DNA of 7,286 nt, taken from contig JAOPZU010000293.1 in NCBI GenBank assembly GCA_025963955.1, positions 1-7,286 on the forward strand, read 5' to 3'. The notes beneath the pieces were generated by a model. That model was not told the origin of the DNA, did not search any database, and saw only the letters and a program-made list of their open reading frames with translations. This document shows positions 1 to 5,583 of this stretch, piece after piece. Numbering within the stretch: position 1 is the stretch's first letter; every line of letters begins with the position of its first letter. The translations under genes and the position numbers were made by a program. The DNA comes from Solirubrobacterales bacterium (GTDB lineage: Bacteria; Actinomycetota; Thermoleophilia; Solirubrobacterales; Solirubrobacteraceae).

Positions 1-90
1 GAGCAGCTGCTCGAGGACGACGCTGCCGACGAAGCCGGTCGCCCCCGTGAGGACGATCGCGTGGTCGGCCGGATCTGCGGGGGAGGGCAT
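1..90 (-). CDS. SDR / NAD-dependent epimerase-reductase, N-terminal fragment
   Basis: Only the first 30 residues lie in the window; the gene continues past base 1. The ATG is at 90-88. After a short Pro/Ala/Asp-rich leader (MPSPADPADHA) comes a hydrophobic beta strand running into TGATGFVG, the glycine-rich dinucleotide-binding loop (TGxxGxxG) of extended short-chain dehydrogenases, and then the first helix VVLEQLL. The family is therefore secure: a cytosolic NAD(P)-binding Rossmann protein. The TGATGFVG...VLEQLL form is common in fatty acyl-CoA reductase or thioester-reductase-like members as well as in sugar epimerases, so the substrate cannot be named. It points the same way as the 45-residue membrane-protein gene upstream of it, 60 bases away. 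I see no strong Shine-Dalgarno in that gap, only a poor TANNNT-like CAGAGT six bases before the ATG. Confidence 0.85.
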   Translation of the reverse strand, partial: MPSPADPADHAIVLTGATGFVGSVVLEQLL

Positions 91-150
91 GTGCCGACTC
101 TGACACCCGAAGGTGACCCGAGGATGAGAGCCGTCGGTGACGCCCGGCGC
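91..150 (-). other. 60-base intergenic spacer with small UUCG hairpin
   Basis: This spacer separates the microprotein stop (151) from the SDR start (90). Read on the minus strand, bases 115-104 form CACC-TTCG-GGTG, a 4-bp stem closing a cUUCGg tetraloop, which is an unusually stable small RNA hairpin. It lacks a U-tract and is short, so it could be a weak attenuator or terminator, or chance. No good -10/-35 pair for the SDR gene was found, so read-through from the HAD promoter remains possible. Confidence 0.3.
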
Positions 151-288
151 TCAGCGCGCCGCCGTCACCAGCAGGACCGCGCTCGGGCTCCACAGCTCCT
201 CCAGGTGCACGAGGAACGCCATCGCCGCCGCCACCACCAGCAGCGCGAGGACGAACTTCCAGCCGTAGGTCCAGAACCAGTCCTTCAC
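151..288 (-). CDS. 45-residue single-pass membrane microprotein
   Basis: This is a small gene directly downstream of the HAD phosphatase. Its GTG start (288-286) overlaps the HAD stop codon as GTGA, and a GAGG Shine-Dalgarno (298-295) sits 6 bases upstream inside the last HAD codons. That arrangement is typical of translational coupling. The product starts VKDWFWTYGWK, an aromatic, positively charged membrane-interface segment. A hydrophobic stretch follows at about residues 12-29 (FVLALLVVAAAMAFLVHL), long enough to cross the membrane once, then a short polar tail ending TAAR before TGA. I do not recognise a family and assign no function. It could tether or regulate the phosphatase, or be an unrelated small envelope protein. 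The start codon overlap, spaced ribosome site and coherent membrane segment make it a better call than the longer 231-residue reading of the same frame, which runs antisense-like through the HAD gene. Confidence 0.7.
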   Translation of the reverse strand: MKDWFWTYGWKFVLALLVVAAAMAFLVHLEELWSPSAVLLVTAAR

Positions 289-1112
289 GACGCGCCTCGT
301 TCGGCCAGGGTGGTGACGACGGCCTCGTAGACGCCGGCGCCGTAGGTGCCCTCGCTCACGCGGACGTTCGGGGCGCCGCCGATGGCCGCGCGCATCGACG
401 GGTCGTCCTCCACGGCGTTGGCCATCAACCAGAAGCGGCCGACCTCGGGCGCCATCTGCAGGTCCTCCCGCGAGTCGCCGCAGGCGATCGTCTCCCCGGC
501 GGCGTACTGGCGCGCGCGACGGTGGAAGGCAAGCCCGGCCGCCTTGGAGACGGTGCGCGGGACCAGGTGATAGGCCCGGACCTGCGTGATCGCCGGGTCG
601 AGGTCGGGGGAGCGGCGGTGGACCCCGCCGTTGTCGAGCAGGCGGAGCGTCCCGAGCCCGTGCTGCTCCAGCAGGGCGTCGGCCTCCGCGGCGTCGACGT
701 GCCCGCGCAGCAGGTGGCTGGTCTCGCGCCCGACGTGCCACGGCGCGTGGACCTCCAGGCGCCCTTTGAAGTGCTCGAGCAGCAGGGCGGGCGCACCGGA
801 CGCCTCGATCTGCGCGTGGATCGACCGGCCGTCCTGCGGTTGCCACTCCCCCGTCAGCCAGTGCAGCTCACCGTCCAGCAGGACGCCGGCACCGGCCTCG
901 AAGATCGCGCTGCGCTGGCCGAGCAGCCGCGCGAGCTCGGCCATCGAGCTGCGCATGCGCCCGGTCACGACGCACAGCTCGACCTCTGCGCGGGCGCAGG
1001 CCTCGACCGCGCGGGCCCCGAGCAGCGAGGGCCGCTTGTCGCCCCCGGTGAAGAGCCCCCCGCCCGGCCCGAGCAGGGTGCCGTCGAGGTCGGCGTAGAC
1101 GCAGCGGAGCAC
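285..1112 (-). CDS. HAD-superfamily hydrolase (Cof/MPGP-like phosphatase)
   Basis: A 275-residue cytosolic phosphatase of the haloacid dehalogenase superfamily with a C2-type cap. All four catalytic motifs are present: motif I DLDGTL with nucleophile D8 and acid/base D10; motif II T50 in VVTGR; motif III K190 in TVSKAAG; motif IV GDSREDL with D213 and D217, which bind Mg2+. MANA (231-234) follows, where Cof-type enzymes carry their conserved late asparagine. The cap lies between motifs II and III, roughly residues 80-185. Length and motif spacing match Cof-type and mannosyl-3-phosphoglycerate or sucrose-phosphate phosphatase relatives. The substrate, probably a phosphorylated sugar or similar small metabolite, cannot be read from sequence. 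The start is GTG at 1112, because motif I begins at residue 8 and leaves no room for a later start. A TACCCT box lies 7 bases before it with no Shine-Dalgarno, suggesting leaderless initiation. The gene is divergent from the efflux operon and overlaps the downstream microprotein by 4 bases. Confidence 0.9.
   Translation of the reverse strand: MLRCVYADLDGTLLGPGGGLFTGGDKRPSLLGARAVEACARAEVELCVVTGRMRSSMAELARLLGQRSAIFEAGAGVLLDGELHWLTGEWQPQDGRSIHAQIEASGAPALLLEHFKGRLEVHAPWHVGRETSHLLRGHVDAAEADALLEQHGLGTLRLLDNGGVHRRSPDLDPAITQVRAYHLVPRTVSKAAGLAFHRRARQYAAGETIACGDSREDLQMAPEVGRFWLMANAVEDDPSMRAAIGGAPNVRVSEGTYGAGVYEAVVTTLAERGAS
289..298 (-). promoter_or_regulatory. Shine-Dalgarno GAGG for the microprotein
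   Basis: On the minus strand GAGG occupies 298-295, followed by six bases and then GTG at 288. It lies within the final codons of the HAD gene. This site fixes the microprotein start and supports coupled re-initiation after HAD translation ends. Confidence 0.55.
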
Positions 1113-1125
1113 GGGGCGGAGGGTA
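1113..1125 (-). promoter_or_regulatory. -10 box TACCCT for leaderless HAD transcript
   Basis: On the minus strand TACCCT (1125-1120) matches the actinobacterial TANNNT -10 pattern and ends 7 bases before the GTG start at 1112. Transcription would therefore begin at or next to the start codon, consistent with the absence of a Shine-Dalgarno. No recognisable -35 hexamer was found. Confidence 0.45.
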
Positions 1126-1147
1126 GACGACGCCGCTCCGCGGGACC

Positions 1148-1208
1148 GCGGAATGGCTCGTGCGACACTTACGGTGCTATAACCATTGTGTGGCTACAAC
1201 CATTCCGC
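1148..1208. repeat. Operator-like repeats around the efflux promoter
   Basis: Two kinds of repeat overlap here. First, a near-perfect 12-base direct repeat: GCTATAACCATT (1176-1187) and GCTACAACCATT (1193-1204), one mismatch, 17 bases start to start. Second, a perfect 9-bp inverted repeat: GCGGAATGG (1148-1156) and CCATTCCGC (1200-1208). The shared core CCATT/AATGG thus occurs three times, bracketing the -10 box and the GTG start. The stretch is AT-rich against its surroundings. A MarR-family regulator is the second gene of the operon, and such proteins usually repress their own operon by binding near the -10 box, so this is the natural candidate operator. Binding itself is inference, and the layout is not a simple MarR palindrome. 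Confidence 0.45.
1154..1190 (+). promoter_or_regulatory. Promoter of the MFS-marR operon, TATAAC -10, leaderless
   Basis: TATAAC (1178-1183) matches the TATAAT consensus at five of six positions and stands out in this GC-rich DNA. Six bases separate it from the GTG at 1190, so the transcription start should coincide with that codon. The -35 is weak (TGGCTC at 1154-1159 with an 18-base spacer). No Shine-Dalgarno precedes the GTG, which fits a leaderless mRNA. Confidence 0.55.
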
Positions 1209-2632
1209 AGCCGGCGCCCGCCGCGGCCCCGCCCGATCCGCGCCGCTTCCTCATCCTCGCGGTGTGCTGCATGAGCCTGTTCATCGTCGGGCTCGACGGG
1301 ACGATCGTGAACGTCGCGCTGCCGTCCATCCGCGCGGACCTCGGCGCGTCGGTGTCCGAGCTGCAGTGGACGATCGACGCGTACACGCTCGTGCTGGCGA
1401 GCCTGCTGCTGCTGTCGGGCTCGATGGCCGACCGCTTCGGGCGCGCCCGCGTCTTCAAGCTCGGCCTGCTGCTGTTCACCGCGGGCTCCCTGCTGTGCAG
1501 CGTCGCCCCGGACGTCCGCACCCTGATCGTGGCGCGCATGCTCCAGGCCGTCGGCGGCTCGATGCTCAACCCCGTCGCCATGTCGATCATCCGCAACACC
1601 TTCACCGATCCGCGCGAGCGCGCGCAGGCCATCGGCATCTGGGGCGGCGTGATCGGGATCAGCCTCGCGCTCGGCCCGGTCCTCGGCGGCGCGCTCAGCG
1701 ACGGCGGCAGCTGGCGCGCGATCTTCTGGGTCAACGTGCCGGTCGGCCTGGCGGCGATCGTGCTGACGAGCCGCCTGGTCCCGGAGTCCCGGGCGCCCCG
1801 CCCCCGCCGCCCGGACCCCGTCGGCCAGGCGCTGATCGTCGTCCTGCTGGCCGCCACCGTCTTCGGGATCATCGAGGCGCCCGGGCAGGGCTGGCTGTCG
1901 GCGCAGACGCTCGTCCTCGCGGCGGTGTCCGTGGCCGCGCTCGCCGGGCTCATCGCCTACGAGCGCCGCCGCCCCGAGCCCGTCATCGACCTGCGCTTCT
2001 TCCGCTCCGCGCCGTTCGCCGGCGCGACACTGATGGCCATCGCCGCGTTCGTCAGCCTCGGCGGCTTCCTCTTCCTCAACACGCTCTACCTGCAGGAGGC
2101 GCGGGGCCTGCGCCCGCTGCACGCCGGCCTGCTGACCCTCCCGATGGCCGCCGCCGCGGCGATCCTCGCGCCGCTCACCGGGCGCTTCGTCGGGCGCCGC
2201 GGCGCACGCCTGCCGCTGATCGCCGCAGGCCTGGGCATGGGCGCGAGCGCCGTCCTGCTCACCCGGGTTACGCCGGACACCTCGACCGCCTACCTCCTGC
2301 TGGCCTACGTCCTGTTCGGCATCGGCTTCGGGTGCGTCAACGCGCCGATCACCAACGCCGCCGTCTCCGGGATGCCGGCGGCGCAGGCGGGGGTGGCGGC
2401 GGCGGTGGCGTCCACGAGCCGGATGGTCGGGCAGTCGCTCGGCGTCGCCGTGGTCGGCGCGGTCGCGGTCTCGGCGACCGGCACCCCGGAGCAGCTCGCG
2501 GCGGCCGCCGGACCGGGGTGGTGGATCATCGCCGGCTGCGGGCTCTTCATCGTGGCGGCGGGCGTGGCGACGACCGGGGAGTGGGCGCTGCGCACCGCCC
2601 GCGCGACGGCGAGGGAGTTCGGGACGACATGA
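1190..2632 (+). CDS. DHA2 (EmrB/QacA-type) MFS drug efflux transporter
   Basis: An inner-membrane proton-driven exporter of 480 residues from the GTG at 1190. Hallmarks numbered from that start: motif D1 LDGTIVNVALP (35-45) in TM1; motif A GSMADRFGR (77-85) in the TM2-3 loop; motif B RMLQAVGG (116-123) in TM4; antiporter motif C GPVLGG (162-167) in TM5, followed by WRAIFWVNVPVG (175-186), which is characteristic of the 14-TM DHA2 subfamily. Length and hydrophobic segments fit 14 helices, with an Arg/Pro-rich loop near 200-210. Family members export antibiotics, dyes or biocides; the substrate here is unknown. An in-frame GTG at 1160 would add ten residues (RHLRCYNHC), but it lies upstream of the -10 box, so I chose 1190. 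The stop overlaps the MarR start as ATGA, indicating one operon. Confidence 0.93.
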   Translation: MATTIPQPAPAAAPPDPRRFLILAVCCMSLFIVGLDGTIVNVALPSIRADLGASVSELQWTIDAYTLVLASLLLLSGSMADRFGRARVFKLGLLLFTAGSLLCSVAPDVRTLIVARMLQAVGGSMLNPVAMSIIRNTFTDPRERAQAIGIWGGVIGISLALGPVLGGALSDGGSWRAIFWVNVPVGLAAIVLTSRLVPESRAPRPRRPDPVGQALIVVLLAATVFGIIEAPGQGWLSAQTLVLAAVSVAALAGLIAYERRRPEPVIDLRFFRSAPFAGATLMAIAAFVSLGGFLFLNTLYLQEARGLRPLHAGLLTLPMAAAAAILAPLTGRFVGRRGARLPLIAAGLGMGASAVLLTRVTPDTSTAYLLLAYVLFGIGFGCVNAPITNAAVSGMPAAQAGVAAAVASTSRMVGQSLGVAVVGAVAVSATGTPEQLAAAAGPGWWIIAGCGLFIVAAGVATTGEWALRTARATAREFGTT

Positions 2633-3048
2633 GCGCCGGCCACGAGGCGGCGGCCCGCCGCAGCTGGGAGATCATGCGCGGCCTCGTGCTCGACCACGAC
2701 CGCCGCAAGGACGTCAGCGACGCGCTCGGCATGTCCTTCCTGAAGGCGAAGGCGCTGCGCGCGCTCACCCAGGAGCCGGCGACGCTGCGCGTCCTGGCCG
2801 CCACGCTCGCGGTCGACGCCCCGTACGCGACGATCATCGTCGACGACCTGGAAGGCCGCGGCCTCGTCACGCGGACGGTCCACCCCGAGGACCGCCGCGC
2901 CCGCCTGGTCGACCTCACCCCGGACGGGCGCGTCGCCGCGGCCACCGCCGACCGGATGCTCTCCGAGCCGCCCGCCGTCCTGCGGGAACTGGATTCGGGG
3001 CGCCTGCGGGCGCTCGAGGCGCTGCTGAGCGCGCTCGTCGCGGACTGA
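2629..3048 (+). CDS. MarR-family winged-helix transcriptional regulator
   Basis: A 139-residue DNA-binding protein of usual MarR length. The N-terminal helix (about 5-35) and C-terminal helices (about 102-138) would form the dimer interface. The winged helix-turn-helix lies between: LRVLAATLAVDAPYATIIVDDL (about 53-74) covers the helix-turn-helix with its recognition helix, followed by GRGLVTRTVHPEDRRARLVDLTPDGR, the classic MarR wing with the DRR and LTPDGR signature (88-101). The ATG at 2629 overlaps the transporter stop by four bases and has purine-rich GAGGGAG and GGGA upstream. By family precedent it represses the upstream efflux gene until a small phenolic or drug-like ligand binds; the repeats at 1148-1208 are the candidate target. 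Cysteines are absent, so redox sensing of the OhrR kind is unlikely. Confidence 0.92.
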   Translation: MSAGHEAAARRSWEIMRGLVLDHDRRKDVSDALGMSFLKAKALRALTQEPATLRVLAATLAVDAPYATIIVDDLEGRGLVTRTVHPEDRRARLVDLTPDGRVAAATADRMLSEPPAVLRELDSGRLRALEALLSALVAD

Positions 3049-3061
3049 CGCCACGCAAAGC

Positions 3062-3076
3062 CCCGCAGCTTGCGGG
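3062..3076 (+). terminator. Short hairpin after the MFS-marR operon
   Basis: CCCGCA (3062-3067) and TGCGGG (3071-3076) form a perfect 6-bp stem with a 3-base GCT loop, 13 bases after the marR stop. There is no U-tract, as is usual for GC-rich actinobacterial terminators. It may end or attenuate operon transcription before the helicase gene. The stem is short, so confidence is modest. Confidence 0.35.
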
Positions 3077-3117
3077 CGGGCCGTCCCGTCCCGGGCCGGA
3101 CCGGTCCGCGCGGCCGC

Positions 3118-3133
3118 TAGCCTCACGGCCCGC
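3118..3133 (+). promoter_or_regulatory. -10 box TAGCCT for the helicase gene
   Basis: TAGCCT (3118-3123) fits TANNNT and lies 10 bases before the ATG at 3134. The predicted transcript leader would be only a few bases, or none. No Shine-Dalgarno is visible in CACGGCCCGC before the ATG, and no -35 was recognised. It suggests that the helicase has its own promoter. Confidence 0.4.
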
Positions 3134-5434
3134 ATGTCGACCGCCCCCGGCCCCAGTCCCGTCCTCCCCGCCGACCCCGACGACCCCTGGTACGCCCTGA
3201 TCGAGACCGGGCGCAGCGACGAGCGCCTGGTCCGCGAGGCGCTCGAGCGGCCCCGCGACGCCCGGACCGTCCCGATCCCCGACGCGCTGCACCCGCTCGT
3301 GGCGGACGCGCTGCGCGCCCGCGGGATCCAGCGCCTCTACACCCACCAGGAGCAGGCGCTGCGCGCGGCCTGGGAGGGGCCGACCATCGTCACGACCGGG
3401 ACCGCCTCGGGCAAGTCGCTGTGCTTCACCCTGCCCACCCTCGACGTGCTCTGCCGGGACAGCAAGGCCCGCGCGATCTACCTCTACCCGACCAAGGCGC
3501 TCTCGCAGGACCAGGCGCGCTCGCTGAACGAGTTCCGCCTCACCAAGCAGGTGCGCCCCGCGATCTACGACGGCGACACGCGGCAGGAGGACCGCCGCGC
3601 GATCCGCAAGAACGCGAACCTCATCCTCACGAACCCCGACATGCTCCACACGGGCGTGCTGCCCCACCACCGCCTCTGGGGGGACCTGTTCGCGAACCTC
3701 GCCGTGGTCGTCATCGACGAGGCGCACGTCTACCGTGGTGTCTTCGGCTCCCACGTGGCGAACGTCCTGCGGCGGTTGCGGCGCATCGCGAACGCCTACG
3801 GCACCGAGCCGCGCTTCCTCATGGCGAGCGCGACGATCGCCAACCCGCTCGAGCTGGCCGAGCGCCTGACGGGCCTGGAGGACATCACGCTCGTCGACGA
3901 GGACGGCGCGCCGGGCGCCCGCCGGCAGATCGCCATGTGGAATCCGCCCGTGATCGACGAGGCGCTGCAGACCCGCGGCAGCGCGCTCGGCGAGGCGGCG
4001 GAGATCGTCGCGGACCTCGTGCGCGAGGGCGCGCGGACGATCTGCTTCATCAAGTCCCGCAAGGGCGTCGAGCTCGTCGCGAAGCTCACGCGGGAGCGCC
4101 TGGAGCAGCACCAGGCCGCGCGCGTCGCGCCCTACCGCGCCGGCTACACCCCGCAGCAGCGCCGCGAGCTGGAGGCCCAGCTCACCAACGGCGACTTGCT
4201 GGCGGTCATCACGACGGACGCGCTCGAGCTGGGGATCGACATCGGCGCCCTCGACGCGTGCGTCGTCGTCACCTTCCCCGGGACGGTCGCGTCGCTGCGG
4301 CAGATGTGGGGGCGCGCCGGCCGGCGCGGACGGGGCCTCGCGGTCTACATCGCCGGGGACGACGCCCTGGACCAGTTCTTCTGCCGCCACCCGGACGAGT
4401 TCCTCGAGCGCTCCGTGGAATCCGCGATCCTCGACTTCGAGAGCGACGAGATCCACGCCGCGCACCTGCTCTGCGCGGCGCACGAAGGCCCGGTCGACCC
4501 GGTCGGCGACGCGGCCACCTTCGGCCCGAACCTGCGCGCGGCGTGCGAGGCCCTCGTGTCCACGGGCGCGCTCGTCGAGCGGCGCGGGACGTTCGTCCTG
4601 CGGCAGGCCGAGGACTACCCGGCCGCCCGCGTCTCCCTGCGCTCGGCGTCCCCGGACTCGGTGGTCATCGTGAACGTGGAGAGCGGCGAGCTGCTCGGGA
4701 CGGTCGACTTCGCGCGCTCGCACACGACGGTCCACGAGGGGGCGATCTACCTGCACCAGGGGCGCTCCTACGAGGTCGAGGAGCTCGACGTCGACGGCCG
4801 CCGCGCGCTCGTGCACCCGTTCTCGGGCGACTGGTACACGCAGCCGAAGAAGGAGACGGACACCGACATCGAGCGGCTGCTGGACCGCCGCGACGCGCTG
4901 GGCGTCGTCCTCTCCTACGGGGTGGTGACCGTGACCGACACGGTCCACGCCTACCAGCGCAAGCGCCTGCCCTCGCAGGAGGTCATCGACCTGCAGACGC
5001 TCGACCTGCCGCCGACCGCCTTCACGACGCGGGCGCTCTGGTACGAGCTCGGCCCCGAGGTCCTCGACGGCATCCCGCCCGACGTCCTGCTCGGCGCGCT
5101 GCACGCGGTCGAGCACGCGCAGATCGCCGTGCTGCCGCTCATCGCGATGTGCGACCGCTGGGACATCGGCGGCCTGTCGACGAACCTGCACCCGCAGACC
5201 GGCGGCGCCACGATCTTCATCTACGACGGCCACCCGGGCGGGATCGGCATCACCAAGCAGGGTTTCGCCGGGTTCGAGCGGCTCGCGGGCGACGCGTTCC
5301 GGCTCATCAGCGAATGCCCGTGCGAGCACGGCTGCCCCTCGTGCGTGCAGTCGCCGAAGTGCGGCAACCTCAACGAGCCGCTGCACAAGGCGGGGGCGCT
5401 GAAGGTGCTCTCGCAGATGCTGCTGCGGCCGTGA
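3134..5434 (+). CDS. mrfA: DEAH-box SF2 helicase, MrfA/Hrq1/SftH family (DUF1998)
   Basis: A 766-residue ATP-dependent DNA helicase/translocase, full length for the family. RecA-like domain 1: Q-motif YTHQEQA (69-75), Walker A GTASGKS (89-95), motif Ia YPTKALSQDQ (118-127), DEAH box VIDEAH (193-198), motif III SAT (232-234). RecA-like domain 2: motif V TTDALELGIDI (360-370) and motif VI QMWGRAGRRGR (390-400) with the arginine finger. The C-terminal DUF1998/zinc region has ALHAVEHA (near 655), DRWD (674-677), YDGHPGG (697-703) and a cysteine cluster C728, C730, C734, C737 plus C743 ahead of NLNEPLHK. These features define the Bacillus MrfA (YprA), yeast Hrq1 and mycobacterial SftH group, which are 3'-5' translocases; MrfA acts in repair of mitomycin-type lesions. 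MrfB, the exonuclease partner of Bacillus, is not adjacent. The symbol is by family, not proven orthology; sftH would serve equally. The start is supported by the TAGCCT box just upstream. Confidence 0.93.
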   Translation: MSTAPGPSPVLPADPDDPWYALIETGRSDERLVREALERPRDARTVPIPDALHPLVADALRARGIQRLYTHQEQALRAAWEGPTIVTTGTASGKSLCFTLPTLDVLCRDSKARAIYLYPTKALSQDQARSLNEFRLTKQVRPAIYDGDTRQEDRRAIRKNANLILTNPDMLHTGVLPHHRLWGDLFANLAVVVIDEAHVYRGVFGSHVANVLRRLRRIANAYGTEPRFLMASATIANPLELAERLTGLEDITLVDEDGAPGARRQIAMWNPPVIDEALQTRGSALGEAAEIVADLVREGARTICFIKSRKGVELVAKLTRERLEQHQAARVAPYRAGYTPQQRRELEAQLTNGDLLAVITTDALELGIDIGALDACVVVTFPGTVASLRQMWGRAGRRGRGLAVYIAGDDALDQFFCRHPDEFLERSVESAILDFESDEIHAAHLLCAAHEGPVDPVGDAATFGPNLRAACEALVSTGALVERRGTFVLRQAEDYPAARVSLRSASPDSVVIVNVESGELLGTVDFARSHTTVHEGAIYLHQGRSYEVEELDVDGRRALVHPFSGDWYTQPKKETDTDIERLLDRRDALGVVLSYGVVTVTDTVHAYQRKRLPSQEVIDLQTLDLPPTAFTTRALWYELGPEVLDGIPPDVLLGALHAVEHAQIAVLPLIAMCDRWDIGGLSTNLHPQTGGATIFIYDGHPGGIGITKQGFAGFERLAGDAFRLISECPCEHGCPSCVQSPKCGNLNEPLHKAGALKVLSQMLLRP

Positions 5435-5451
5435 GACCAGCCCGCCCGCCC

Positions 5452-5472
5452 GCGCGCGGCAGGCGTGCGCGC
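5452..5472 (+). terminator. Possible GC-rich terminator hairpin after helicase
   Basis: GCGCGC (5452-5457) can pair with GCGCGC (5467-5472) across a 9-base loop, 18 bases after the helicase stop. An alternative pairing GCAG/CTGC (5459-5462 with 5472-5475) competes. No U-tract. Alternating GC of this kind is easily found by chance here, so this is weak. Confidence 0.25.
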
Positions 5473-5504
5473 TGCAACACGGCGTGCCGGCAAGCGGACG
5501 CCCG

Positions 5505-5549
5505 GCTGCGCCCTTGACGGCCGAAAGCTGCGCAACCCTGCCGCTGCGC
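5505..5549 (+). repeat. Triplicated GCTGCGC upstream of M23 gene
   Basis: GCTGCGC occurs at 5505-5511, 5527-5533 and 5543-5549, with starts 22 and 16 bases apart. The first two flank the TTGACG hexamer. Direct repeats upstream of a cell-wall hydrolase gene could bind a regulator. The sequence is GC-rich, so chance recurrence is quite possible. Confidence 0.25.
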
Positions 5550-5583
5550 TGAGGATTCCGCGCCGGATCCCGATCCTCCACCC

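Larger units (their letters stand above)
5435..5583 (+). other. 149-base helicase-M23 intergenic region
   Basis: No gene is evident. It contains a GC hairpin just after the helicase stop, a triplicated 7-mer, a TTGACG -35-like hexamer (5514-5519) with no good -10 at normal spacing, and GATCCT (5572-5577) six bases before the M23 ATG, which is one mismatch from TANNNT. There is no clear Shine-Dalgarno before the ATG. The M23 promoter presumably lies here but cannot be fixed by eye. Confidence 0.4.

Noticed and set aside
1160..1189. GTG at 1160 as the transporter start
   Set aside because: It lies upstream of the TATAAC box, would add RHLRCYNHC residues unlike an MFS N-terminus, and has no Shine-Dalgarno. 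The GTG at 1190 fits the promoter and the family.
522..1274. 250-codon plus-strand frame opposite the HAD gene
   Set aside because: It is antisense to a gene with all four HAD motifs, and its product is low-complexity with no recognisable domain; it also crosses the divergent promoter region.
1186..2628. 5' part of a 620-codon plus-strand frame that ends with the MarR sequence
   Set aside because: Upstream of 2629 it is an Arg/Pro/Gly-rich shadow of the transporter in another frame. Only the part from the ATG at 2629 encodes a recognisable MarR protein of normal length, so this is not a fusion.
3053..3062. ACGCAAAGCC, part of the c-di-GMP-I (GEMM) riboswitch consensus
   Set aside because: The partner GCAAAC segment, the tetraloop helix and the receptor helix are missing; upstream sequence is the end of marR. 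A covariance-model search (Rfam GEMM) would settle it.
3421..5517. 698-codon plus-strand frame overlapping the helicase
   Set aside because: Arg/Ala/Gly/Pro-rich out-of-frame shadow of the helicase; no domain and no plausible start context.
5435..5583. A c-di-AMP (ydaO) riboswitch before the wall hydrolase gene, as seen for some actinobacterial hydrolases
   Set aside because: I looked for the conserved GGGGAACC and CCGAACCCG-type segments and did not find them in order; the 149 bases are also short for the motif. An Infernal search against the ydaO model would be decisive.
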